Positions 1 through 5,250 of a DNA stretch of 5,250 bases are shown one piece after another. A model generated the notes under the pieces. It was not told the DNA's origin. It made no database searches and worked only from the letters and a program-made list of their open reading frames with translations. Each line of letters starts with the position of its first letter. Positions within the stretch are counted from its first letter, which is position 1. The position numbers were made by a program, and so were the translations under genes. Source of the stretch: Anaerolineales bacterium (lineage in GTDB: Bacteria > Chloroflexota > Anaerolineae > Anaerolineales > Villigracilaceae); assembly GCA_024763295.1 (NCBI GenBank), contig JANTFU010000174.1:1-5250 (forward strand), written 5' to 3'.

Positions 1-149
1 AAATCAACCATTCACAGAATATCCCTGCCATCGAGACCCCGCTGGAGGGCATTTATTTTGCGAGCATGAGTCAGGTCTACCCCTGGGATCGCGGGACAAA
101 TTTCGCAGTCGAGATGGGGCACAGGGCGGCACGCTTGATGATGGCGTAG
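1..149 (+). CDS. FAD-dependent oxidoreductase, C-terminal fragment (HemY/amine-oxidase-like)
   Basis: Only the last 48 complete codons lie in the window; the frame is open from base 3 and ends at TAG 147-149. The peptide contains a Pro-Leu-Glu-Gly-Ile-Tyr-Phe-Ala segment followed by YPWDRGTNFAVEMG and an Ala/Arg/Leu-rich helix. This matches in style the C-terminal FAD-contacting segment of flavin-dependent amine oxidase or protoporphyrinogen-oxidase-like proteins. There, a 'P-x-x-G-L/I-Y-x-A' strand is followed by a Gly-containing turn and a final helix that closes the FAD site. The family level is a recognition call from a short tail; the substrate cannot be told, and the Rossmann N-terminus that would confirm it lies outside the window. 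The gene is convergent with the signalling operon and ends 74 bases from the kinase stop codon. Confidence 0.6.
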   Translation, partial: INHSQNIPAIETPLEGIYFASMSQVYPWDRGTNFAVEMGHRAARLMMA

Positions 150-163
150 AAACTTAAGAAGAA

Positions 164-191
164 AAGACACCGCTCTGACAGGCGGTGTCTT
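164..191. terminator. Bidirectional intrinsic terminator between convergent genes
   Basis: A perfect 10-bp stem (AAGACACCGC at 164-173 with GCGGTGTCTT at 182-191) encloses an 8-base loop. It sits in the 73-base gap between two converging genes. Read on the minus strand, the stem runs into TTTTCTTCTT, a good U-rich tail, so termination of the kinase operon is the stronger call. Read on the plus strand the tail is only TCTTCGTTTA, which is weaker but still usable for the oxidoreductase gene. Confidence 0.8.
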
Positions 192-222
192 CGTTTAAGT
201 GTAAGAACAAGCGCAAACGGTT

Positions 223-1422
223 TTATTCGCGCTGTGCCTTGATGGGTAGCCGGATGATAAAAGTTGTCCCCTTGCCGGATTTGCTTTTGACATCGATTGT
301 GCCGCGATGCCCGAGTACGATTTGCTTGGTGATCGAAAGTCCCAAACCTGTGCCGATGGCTTTATCTTCGTTCTCGTGTACACGGAAAAATTTCTTAAAG
401 AGATGCGGCATGGCGTCTTTGGGGATGCCGTAGCCAGTATCAATGACGGAGATGCGCATATAATCGTCATCTTCTTTTGCTTCGAGGCTGACCGTGCCGC
501 CGAGCTTATTGTACTTAATCGCATTGCTGAGCAAGTTTAGGATGACTTGTTTGAGTTTGTCAGGGTCGGCTTCAAAGCTCGGTGTGCCCGCCTTGACGTT
601 GATGCTAACTGTGATCTCCTTTTCGTCCGCTTTGGTTTGCATAATGTCGCGACAGGCACTAAAAAGCTCGCTGATATCAACCATTTTATAGCGGAAGTGA
701 ACCCGTCCTGATTCAAGGCGAGAAAGGTCGAGGAAAGAGGATGCCAATGCACTGAGACGCAAGGTTTCTGAGTGAATATTCTTGACAATCTGTTCGTGTT
801 GCTGGGCGGAAATTTCCGGACGCAGGAGTAAGTAGGTAGCGGTACTAAGCGAAGCGAGCGGGGTGCGCAACTCGTGTACAAATTCGGAGATTAAATCAGA
901 TTGTTGGAAGAGTCGTGTATTTTCAATAGCAATTGCAGCTTGTGCTGCAAGGACAAGCAGAAGTTCTTCGTCATTGTCGGTAAATTTTCCGTCGCGCTTG
1001 TTAAGCACTTCCAACACGCCAACAACCTTGTCTTTCGCTATCAGCGGCACACCCAGTATGGACTGGGTCGCATAACTGGTGGCAATTTCTACGCCTGTGT
1101 AGTAGCGCGTATCTTCCTGCACATCGCTGATGCGCACCGGTTTGCGATTGGTCAATATCCAGCCCGCAATGCTGCCTTCCAACGGCACATCCAACCCACG
1201 CATGTTGGGTAACTCTATATTGGTGGCGACTTCAAAACGGAGCTTGCGTTTAACATCGTCATAAAGCAAGATCGATGCTTCAGCAGCGTTGGCGATCTCA
1301 CACGCTACGCTGACGATGCGGTAAAGCAAGGATTCAAGATCAAGCGTTGAAGCGAGGTCGCGGGCAATTTCGATTAAGCGACGATAATCGTCAATATTTT
1401 GAATGTTTGTTTTCTCAGGCAT
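223..1422 (-). CDS. Cytosolic GAF-domain sensor histidine kinase
   Basis: The product is 399 residues and should autophosphorylate on His and pass the phosphate to a response-regulator Asp. A GAF sensor domain spans about residues 27-168, with Gly-rich strands around 83-88 and the typical SILGVPLIAKDKVVGVLEVLN-type core near 121-141. The HisKA dimerisation helix carries the H-box FVHELRTPLA with phospho-acceptor His183. The HATPase_c domain shows the N-box (Asn296 and Asn300), the DTGYGI box (Asp328) and the GTGLGLS box (357-363), so all catalytic motifs look intact. There is no signal peptide, membrane helix, HAMP or PAS domain, so it should sense a cytosolic ligand or partner. The ATG lies inside the end of the sirtuin gene (8-base overlap), with a weak AAGAAG upstream, which indicates translational coupling. 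The GAF ligand cannot be predicted. The receiver-ATPase two genes upstream in the operon is the obvious candidate partner. Confidence 0.93.
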   Translation of the reverse strand: MPEKTNIQNIDDYRRLIEIARDLASTLDLESLLYRIVSVACEIANAAEASILLYDDVKRKLRFEVATNIELPNMRGLDVPLEGSIAGWILTNRKPVRISDVQEDTRYYTGVEIATSYATQSILGVPLIAKDKVVGVLEVLNKRDGKFTDNDEELLLVLAAQAAIAIENTRLFQQSDLISEFVHELRTPLASLSTATYLLLRPEISAQQHEQIVKNIHSETLRLSALASSFLDLSRLESGRVHFRYKMVDISELFSACRDIMQTKADEKEITVSINVKAGTPSFEADPDKLKQVILNLLSNAIKYNKLGGTVSLEAKEDDDYMRISVIDTGYGIPKDAMPHLFKKFFRVHENEDKAIGTGLGLSITKQIVLGHRGTIDVKSKSGKGTTFIIRLPIKAQRE

Positions 1423-2194
1423 GTGCTACTACTTCTTTTACAAGTTTTGGTAAAACTTCGGCGGCGTCTTCCGAAAAAACTAAGTCCGCGCGAACATCCA
1501 AATAAGTTTGGGTTTGATTAATGATAATGAGATGCCCGCCACGGTCGAGTGTTTGCATGGGCAACCCTGCAACAGGCAAAACTTCCAGTGATGAGCCGAC
1601 TACGAGCATCAGGTCTGCTTGGCGGGCAGCGCTGCGAGCTGCGTACCATGCTTTTTGCGGCAGTTGCTCGCCAAAAAGAATGACATCAGGCTTTAGCACT
1701 GCGCCGCAAGCGTCACAATGTGGGATGCGCCCATCCCGTATAAAAGGCACCAAAAAAGGTTCAGCCTCCACTTGACGAAAGCACTGCGTACAAGAGAGTG
1801 TGCGCAGTGTCCCGTGCATTTCTATGACATTTTCAGATCCCGCTTTTTGATGCAAAATATCGATATTCTGGGTGATGACAGTTTGTAAATACCCCGCCTG
1901 TTGTAATTGTGCCAAAGCCAGATGAGCATCATTAGGGAGAGCGTTTACGATTTGATTGGCAAGCGAGCGAAACCATTTATAAAATAGCGTTGGATCGTAG
2001 CGAAAGGTATTTAGGGAAGCAACTTCCATCGCTTCGCTCTTCGCCCACAGCCCGGTACCCTCCGAACGAAAATCGGGGATACCCGAGGGCGTGGAGATGC
2101 CCGCCCCCGTTAAAACAACAGGATGCTTGGCTTGTTGAAAAAGCTTTTTGGCAATATCGAGCTTTTTGATGCTTTGGCTTGCCAGCCTTCTCAT
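1415..2194 (-). CDS. Sir2-family NAD-dependent protein deacylase (sirtuin)
   Basis: The 259-residue product is the usual length for a bacterial sirtuin. These enzymes remove acyl groups from lysines using NAD, releasing nicotinamide and O-acetyl-ADP-ribose. Visible motifs in order are GAGIST (30-35), GIPDFR (38-43), TQNID (108-112), catalytic His127 in MHG, a four-cysteine zinc site (Cys135, Cys138, Cys160, Cys163), KPDVILFGE (168-176) and VVGSSLEV (198-205). Nothing catalytic is missing. The Tyr-x-x-Arg pair that marks SIRT5/CobB-type desuccinylases appears to be Phe75 and Leu78 in my by-eye alignment, so deacetylation or another neutral deacylation is more likely than desuccinylation. The ATG overlaps the stop codon of the upstream receiver-ATPase gene as ATGA, and the gene's own end overlaps the kinase start, so it is embedded in a signalling operon. 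Symbol cobB is not assigned because the subclass is uncertain. Confidence 0.94.
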   Translation of the reverse strand: MRRLASQSIKKLDIAKKLFQQAKHPVVLTGAGISTPSGIPDFRSEGTGLWAKSEAMEVASLNTFRYDPTLFYKWFRSLANQIVNALPNDAHLALAQLQQAGYLQTVITQNIDILHQKAGSENVIEMHGTLRTLSCTQCFRQVEAEPFLVPFIRDGRIPHCDACGAVLKPDVILFGEQLPQKAWYAARSAARQADLMLVVGSSLEVLPVAGLPMQTLDRGGHLIIINQTQTYLDVRADLVFSEDAAEVLPKLVKEVVAHA

Positions 2195-3360
2195 GCCTCA
2201 GCTTGCTCTTTCTCGTGTTTTACCACGATCTCTGCTAATTTTTTGAATTGTTGTTTCGTAATACTCTCACTTTGCAGAATAATCCCGATTGATTTTAAAT
2301 GGCTGGCTTGCGCATGCAATTCGGGCGCAGGCGTAAAGGTAACACCGATGTGCGCGCCCAGCGTTTTTTCCACTTCGCTCAATGAAAGTAAGCGATCGGT
2401 GCGTACGCGGTTATTCAAAACCATTGTGAATTTATCTTCGTCAACTCCTAATTCAAGCAGGTTTTGCAACAAAATCTTGGTATGCGCTATCGTGTTTTTG
2501 ATCCCTTCGGTCACTACAATTACATGGTCGCATTGACGGATTAATTTTTGTGTCATGCGTGGTAAGCCTGCCCCAAAATCAAGGATAAGAAAGCGCGGAA
2601 TCGCCGCTAATTGTTTTACAATCGCGTCATATTGGGGTAAGGATTCCATCAAAGGCAGTTCATTGGGCTGCTCGGAAGCCAGCAAAAATTTCAATCCGGT
2701 TTTATGTTGGTTCAGAGCGTTTTTCACATCCTCTGCATTAATCGCGTCAGGGGCGCTTTTGAGCAAGGTAGAAAATTCATCGCATTCTTCAAAGCCAAGA
2801 TCACGTCCGAGGGTCCCAAAACCGGGCTGCATTTCGGCAACAATCACTTCGGCGTCCAGTCCTTTTTGTAAGAAGCTGCCTAAATTCATGGAAATTGTCG
2901 AAACACCTAAGCCACCGTGTACGCTAATCACACCGACAATATAGGCTTTTTTATCGGCAGATTCTTCGGCGGCTTCTTGGGTTGTGACACTTGAACGTGC
3001 CAGCAAAGCTTTGACATGCGCATGTAACTCGGCAGGATGCGTGGGCTTCGTGAGATAATCGTCCACACCGGCTTCGAAGCCGGTTACCTTATCGTCGAGC
3101 TGAGATTTGGCAGTGAACATCAAGATGGGGGTATGGGCGGTCGCGGCGCTTTGACGCAGGCGTCGGGTGACTTCGTAGCCATCCATATCCGGCATCATCA
3201 CATCCAACAAAATCAAGGCCGGCTTTTCTTCAGCCGCCTTTTGTAAACCTTGCACCCCATTATTGGCAGCAACAATCTCGTATCCCTGCTTTTGGAGCAT
3301 CAAACCGACCAGCCGCAGCGTATCAAGATCATCATCAACGATTAGAATTTTTTCAGCCAT
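2191..3360 (-). CDS. Response-regulator receiver fused to a CpaE/TadZ-like ParA/MinD ATPase domain
   Basis: The protein has 389 residues from the chosen start. Residues 4-120 form a canonical receiver domain: acidic Asp9-Asp11, phospho-acceptor Asp53 in LLDVMMPDMDG, switch Thr83 and Lys105 in the LTKP motif. A short Ala/Glu-rich linker (about 122-138) leads to a MinD/ParA-like domain from about 140 to 380. Its Walker A region reads VHGGLGVST, where family members normally have KGGxGK(S/T), so the positions of both lysines hold His148 and Val153. The switch region has Glu175 and Gln177 where aspartates are usual, but Walker B Asp261 (FLILDFGAG) remains. Receiver-like plus ParA/MinD architecture is that of CpaE/TadZ pilus-localisation proteins, but no tad/cpa genes are seen here. 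The ATG at 3360 is preferred over an in-frame GTG at 3459 because AAGGAA lies 6 bases upstream and the receiver begins right after it. It is the first gene of the operon. Confidence 0.88.
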   Translation of the reverse strand: MAEKILIVDDDLDTLRLVGLMLQKQGYEIVAANNGVQGLQKAAEEKPALILLDVMMPDMDGYEVTRRLRQSAATAHTPILMFTAKSQLDDKVTGFEAGVDDYLTKPTHPAELHAHVKALLARSSVTTQEAAEESADKKAYIVGVISVHGGLGVSTISMNLGSFLQKGLDAEVIVAEMQPGFGTLGRDLGFEECDEFSTLLKSAPDAINAEDVKNALNQHKTGLKFLLASEQPNELPLMESLPQYDAIVKQLAAIPRFLILDFGAGLPRMTQKLIRQCDHVIVVTEGIKNTIAHTKILLQNLLELGVDEDKFTMVLNNRVRTDRLLSLSEVEKTLGAHIGVTFTPAPELHAQASHLKSIGIILQSESITKQQFKKLAEIVVKHEKEQAEA

Positions 3361-3366
3361 CGTTTT

Positions 3367-3372
3367 TTCCTT
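3367..3372 (-). promoter_or_regulatory. Ribosome binding site fixing the start of the receiver-ATPase gene
   Basis: AAGGAA on the minus strand lies 6 bases before the ATG at 3360-3358. It decides between this start and an upstream in-frame GTG (3459-3457), which has no such site and would add 33 residues unlike a receiver domain. Confidence 0.8.
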
Positions 3373-3398
3373 GGATGTGAGTAAAAAAGAGAAATATT

Positions 3399-3416
3399 GT
3401 CTAGAATTAAGTCTAG
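3399..3416. repeat. GTCTAG direct repeat with an internal CTAGA/TCTAG palindrome, possible operator
   Basis: GTCTAG occurs at 3399-3404 and again at 3411-3416, 12 bases apart. The same stretch also holds the inverted repeat CTAGA (3401-3405) / TCTAG (3412-3416). It overlaps the candidate -10 element and start point of the receiver-ATPase operon, which is where a repressor site would sit. No binding protein can be named; the receiver-ATPase lacks a visible DNA-binding output domain. Confidence 0.3.
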
Positions 3417-3438
3417 CATAAAGGGATTTTTCGGGCAA
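3410..3438 (-). promoter_or_regulatory. Candidate sigma-70-type promoter of the receiver-sirtuin-kinase operon
   Basis: On the minus strand, TTGCCC (3438-3433) is followed after exactly 17 bases by TAGACT (3415-3410), each matching four of six consensus bases. A TGC just before the -10 gives an extended -10. Transcription would begin near 3403, giving a leader of about 43 bases that includes the ribosome binding site. This is pattern reading in an AT-rich region, so it is a candidate only. Confidence 0.4.
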
Positions 3439-3576
3439 GACGACGAATATCCTATCCACTAGCTACTTGAACCTTCTCTGCGCCCCTGAAAAAGCGCAAA
3501 GAGAACAAATGCGCGTATCCTCCTTTTTTCCTAGTCTGTGTTAAGATTAATTCATTGATACACTTGATAAGAGTTG

Positions 3577-3582
3577 AAGGAG
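3577..3582 (+). promoter_or_regulatory. Ribosome binding site of the single-pass membrane protein gene
   Basis: AAGGAG lies 6 bases before the ATG at 3589. It overlaps codons that a TTG start at 3574 would use, so the ATG is the real start. Confidence 0.85.
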
Positions 3583-3588
3583 TTTCTC

Positions 3589-4515
3589 ATGGCTCAACCG
3601 CACCCCTACGATGAAAATAAGGCTCGTCAATATCAGAATTTGCTTGGACAAAGCAATAACACACCTCCACCAGTGTCGTCACCGACAGAGAAGCCTCCTG
3701 AATCTGGCACACCTTTATCTCCTTCTACAGAGGTGCCATCTGAAACCGGTACACCTTCATTGCCTGCTGAAGACGAGACCCGCGAGAAAAAAGCTTTTTT
3801 CAGCGGTGAGAAATTCTTGCGCGCCCTGTGGACGATTGCGAGCATCATCTCAATGACGGTCACCATCGTTGTGCTAATTGTTGCGTTGGTTGCCTTTCGA
3901 TACATCAATAAATATGCCAAATACTTCCCTGTTGAAGAAACGCTGGCACTCCTGCAGGAAAAAGGCGAAGCCCTCCCGCCCGATCTCACCATTGAACAAG
4001 TGGGCGCAATTACCACGAAAACGGTTGAGAACTTCCCCGATGAAGTTGGTGTGAACACGCCGCTTGACCTCCTGCAGGGACTTTACGACAACTTCGAAAA
4101 AATGGATCAGGCGCATATCAAGACCAATATACTGGTTGAAGATGAGATTCCGGTCGCTTTTACGTTGGGCTTGAATCAGAACACGACTGTTGTGCTTAGC
4201 GAAGCCGTCACCATTGACGGTGCGCGCGTCGCGCTAACCACTGGCGGATTAAATATCTTCAACGCCCCGGCAACCGTTGTGCTGCCCGCCGGCACAGAGC
4301 TACCGATCAGACTCTCGCTCGAAGTTCCCGTCAACGAAATGATTCCCATTGCGCTGAACGTACCGGTCGATATCGCTCTCGCAGAAACCGACCTGCACGA
4401 ACCCTTCGTCGGCTTGCAAGATGTTGTCCGTCCGCTTTACTGTCTCGTCAAGTTGGATGCCACCAACAGCTTCGGCGTAGAACTCTGTCCGGTAGAGACG
4501 CCGCTCGAAGAGTAA
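3589..4515 (+). CDS. Single-pass membrane protein of unknown function with Pro/Thr/Ser-rich N-terminus
   Basis: I do not recognise a characterised family. The 308-residue product starts with a hydrophilic segment. Residues 24-63 are rich in Pro, Ser, Thr and Glu and contain an imperfect 14-residue tandem repeat (36-49 and 50-63, each with an E-S/T-G-T-P core). A basic stretch (REKKAFFSGEKFLR, about 65-78) precedes one strong transmembrane helix at about 81-103 (IASIISMTVTIVVLIVALVAF). By the positive-inside rule the N-terminus should be cytoplasmic. The exported part has a helical region (about 114-175), then a beta-rich region (180-300) with alternating hydrophobic residues such as IPVAFTLGL, TTVVLSEAV and IPIALNVPVDIAL. 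Two cysteines (285 and 300) near the C-terminus could form a disulfide outside the cell. It is divergent from the signalling operon and 121 bases upstream of the peptidase gene. A cell-surface or envelope role is only a guess. Confidence 0.85.
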   Translation: MAQPHPYDENKARQYQNLLGQSNNTPPPVSSPTEKPPESGTPLSPSTEVPSETGTPSLPAEDETREKKAFFSGEKFLRALWTIASIISMTVTIVVLIVALVAFRYINKYAKYFPVEETLALLQEKGEALPPDLTIEQVGAITTKTVENFPDEVGVNTPLDLLQGLYDNFEKMDQAHIKTNILVEDEIPVAFTLGLNQNTTVVLSEAVTIDGARVALTTGGLNIFNAPATVVLPAGTELPIRLSLEVPVNEMIPIALNVPVDIALAETDLHEPFVGLQDVVRPLYCLVKLDATNSFGVELCPVETPLEE

Positions 4516-4520
4516 ATTCT

Positions 4521-4553
4521 CCCCTGAAATGTAGGGGCGGGGTTATCCCGCCC
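4521..4553. repeat. GC-rich palindrome, possible dispersed intergenic repeat or terminator stem
   Basis: GGGCGGG (4535-4541) pairs perfectly with CCCGCCC (4547-4553) over a 5-base loop GTTAT. An alternative 5-bp stem, CCCCT (4521-4525) with AGGGG (4533-4537), shares bases with it, so the two exclude each other. It begins 5 bases after the stop codon of the membrane protein gene but has no T-tract after it. Its GTAGGGGCGGG...CCCGCCC form resembles the short palindromes scattered between genes in some Chloroflexota and cyanobacterial genomes; that comparison is from memory and unchecked. Confidence 0.5.
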
Positions 4554-4567
4554 GCTCCCCCCCCAGC

Positions 4568-4623
4568 AAAAAAAGAGGAAAGAAGAAAGGAAAAGCCCTT
4601 CTTTCCTCTTTCTTCTTTCCTCT
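4568..4623. repeat. 28-purine / 28-pyrimidine block forming alternative hairpins
   Basis: Bases 4568-4595 are all purines and 4596-4623 are all pyrimidines, with equal lengths. The left arm 4574-4588 pairs perfectly over 15 bp with 4609-4623 (20-base loop). Because the 12-base unit CTTCTTTCCTCT occurs twice in the right half (4598-4609 and 4612-4623), the left arm 4574-4585 can instead pair with the nearer copy (12-base loop). The block ends 2 bases before the ribosome binding site of the M16 peptidase gene. It may act as a terminator, a translational control element or a slippage-prone repeat; the sequence does not decide. Confidence 0.65.
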
Positions 4624-4624
4624 G

Positions 4625-4630
4625 TAAGGA
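4625..4630 (+). promoter_or_regulatory. Ribosome binding site of the M16 peptidase gene
   Basis: TAAGGA lies 6 bases before the ATG at 4637 and directly after the purine-pyrimidine hairpin. Folding of that hairpin would place the site at the foot of the stem, while remaining single-stranded. Confidence 0.75.
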
Positions 4631-4636
4631 TATTCT

Positions 4637-5250
4637 ATGAAAGAAACCCTCACCAAAACCACCCTTGAAAACGGTCTGACCGTCTTTCTCAAAGAAATTC
4701 ACACCGCGCCAATTATCTCATCTTGGCTCTGGTATCGCGTTGGCTCGCGTGATGAAGTAAGCGGAAAAACCGGCATCTCGCATTGGGTGGAACACATGCA
4801 ATTTAAAGGGACGCCCCAATTCCCCGCCAGCGAACTCGACAAAGCCATCTCGCGCGTCGGCGGCACTTGGAACGCCACCACCTCGCATGATTGGACAAAC
4901 TACTTCGCCACCATGCCCGCTGAAAATATCGACCTGATCTTGCGCCTCGAAGCCGATCGCATGGTCAACAGTCTCTTCGCGCCGGAAGAAGTCGCCTCCG
5001 AGCGCACGGTTATCATTTCTGAGCGCGAAGGCAGCGAAAACAGACCCTCTTACCGCCTCTACGAAGCCGTCCAAGCCGCCGCCTTTCGCGTGCATCCTTA
5101 TCATCACATGGTTATTGGCGACAAAGCCGACTTGTACACGCTGACACGCGACGACCTTTACGCGCACTACAAAACCTATTACGCGCCCAACAACGCCGTG
5201 CTTGGTTTGGCGGGCGATTTTGACAGCGCCAAGATGCTCGGACGCATCGA
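4637..5250 (+). CDS. M16-family zinc metallopeptidase, N-terminal part (cut by window end)
   Basis: The first 204 codons are present and the frame is open at the edge. The N-terminus (TTLENGLTVFLKE followed by SSWLWYRVGSRDE) is the typical M16 opening. The inverted zinc motif HxxEH is seen as His49-Trp-Val-Glu52-His53, with Glu52 the catalytic base. Glu129 in ISERE, 76 residues after His53, fits the third zinc ligand. The GGTWNATTSHDWTNYF segment (75-90) and YYAPNNAVLGLAGDF (181-195) are also family hallmarks. All active-site residues present suggest a catalytically competent half, as in processing-peptidase beta or PqqL/YmxG-type proteins. No signal peptide is seen, so it is probably cytoplasmic. 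Full M16B members run to about 420 residues, so at least half of the gene is missing. The next gene may be a paired inactive M16 subunit, as is common, but lies outside the window. Confidence 0.93.
   Translation, partial: MKETLTKTTLENGLTVFLKEIHTAPIISSWLWYRVGSRDEVSGKTGISHWVEHMQFKGTPQFPASELDKAISRVGGTWNATTSHDWTNYFATMPAENIDLILRLEADRMVNSLFAPEEVASERTVIISEREGSENRPSYRLYEAVQAAAFRVHPYHHMVIGDKADLYTLTRDDLYAHYKTYYAPNNAVLGLAGDFDSAKMLGRI

Larger units (their letters stand above)
3361..3588. other. Divergent intergenic region
   Basis: This 228-base gap separates the minus-strand signalling operon from the plus-strand membrane protein gene. It holds the candidate minus-strand promoter and repeat near 3399-3438, and a bulged stem (TTCTCTGCGC at 3474-3483 with GCGCAAAGAGAA at 3494-3505) of unknown role. 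The final 60 bases before the plus-strand gene are AT-rich. No convincing plus-strand -35/-10 pair could be picked, although TGTTAAGAT at 3539-3547 resembles an extended -10. Confidence 0.6.
4516..4636. other. Palindrome-rich intergenic region
   Basis: This 121-base gap holds a GC-rich hairpin (4535-4553), a run of eight C (4557-4564), a run of seven A (4568-4574), the purine-pyrimidine hairpin block (4568-4623) and the peptidase ribosome binding site. No conventional stem followed by a T-run is present for the upstream gene. Confidence 0.75.

Noticed and set aside
537..881. 114-codon minus-strand frame inside the kinase gene
   Set aside because: It is an out-of-frame shadow of the HisKA/HATPase region, with no ribosome binding site or domain.
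3361..3459. Longer reading of the receiver-ATPase gene from a GTG at 3459
   Set aside because: The extra 33 residues do not resemble a receiver domain, have no ribosome binding site, and would overlap the candidate promoter; ATG 3360 has AAGGAA in good position.
3474..3505. Terminator in the divergent region (TTCTCTGCGC / GCGCAAAGAGAA)
   Set aside because: The stem is bulged by two bases, no T-tract follows directly on either strand, and no gene ends there.
3541..3570. Plus-strand promoter from TTAAGA and TGATAA before the membrane protein gene
   Set aside because: The match to consensus is weak and transcription would begin inside the ribosome binding site; TAAGAT at 3542-3547 lacks a -35 at the right distance.
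3574..3588. TTG start five codons upstream of the membrane protein gene
   Set aside because: Those codons are the ribosome binding site itself (AAGGAG 3577-3582) for the ATG at 3589.
3950..4078. Two CTCCTGCAGG copies inside the membrane protein gene as a DNA repeat
   Set aside because: Both encode ordinary Leu-Leu-Gln contexts in the same frame; ten shared bases are explained by codon use.
4718..5167. 149-codon open frame on the minus strand
   Set aside because: It lies wholly opposite the M16 peptidase gene, whose catalytic motifs are clear, and its translation shows no recognisable domain.

Overview
This is an ordinary-looking chromosomal segment from an environmental bacterium. It carries six protein-coding genes, two of them cut by the window edges. 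The gene styles suggest a member of the Chloroflexota (Anaerolineae-like): a cytosolic GAF-histidine kinase, a receiver-ParA/MinD fusion, an M16 peptidase without a signal peptide, and a HemY-like FAD oxidoreductase tail. This is inference from gene style only; there is no rRNA or other phylogenetic marker. I see no mobile element, CRISPR array, tRNA or rRNA.

Layout. Positions 1-149 (+) hold the C-terminal end of a probable FAD-dependent oxidoreductase. It faces a minus-strand operon, and a perfect 10-bp hairpin (164-191) lies between them, placed to terminate both. The minus-strand operon reads, in transcription order: a response-regulator receiver fused to a CpaE/TadZ-like ParA/MinD ATPase domain (3360-2191), a sirtuin deacylase (2194-1415) and a GAF-domain histidine kinase (1422-223). 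Its genes overlap by 4 and 8 bases, so they are almost certainly co-transcribed and translationally coupled. A plausible promoter and a CTAGA/TCTAG repeat lie upstream at about 3399-3438.

Across a 228-base divergent intergenic region, the plus strand encodes a 308-residue single-pass membrane protein of unknown function (3589-4515). A 121-base gap follows with two kinds of palindrome: a GC-rich hairpin that resembles a dispersed repeat, and an unusual block of 28 purines followed by 28 pyrimidines that ends two bases before a ribosome binding site. The window ends inside an M16-family zinc peptidase gene (4637 to the edge) with an intact HxxEH motif.

How the genes may work together. The kinase and receiver-ATPase look like a two-component pair with an NAD-dependent deacylase gene between them. 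The ATPase part has lost both Walker A lysines, so it may act as a phosphorylation-controlled localisation or binding module rather than a nucleotide-driven switch. This three-gene signalling cassette is the most interesting content of the window. The link between sirtuin and phosphorelay is inferred from operon structure only.
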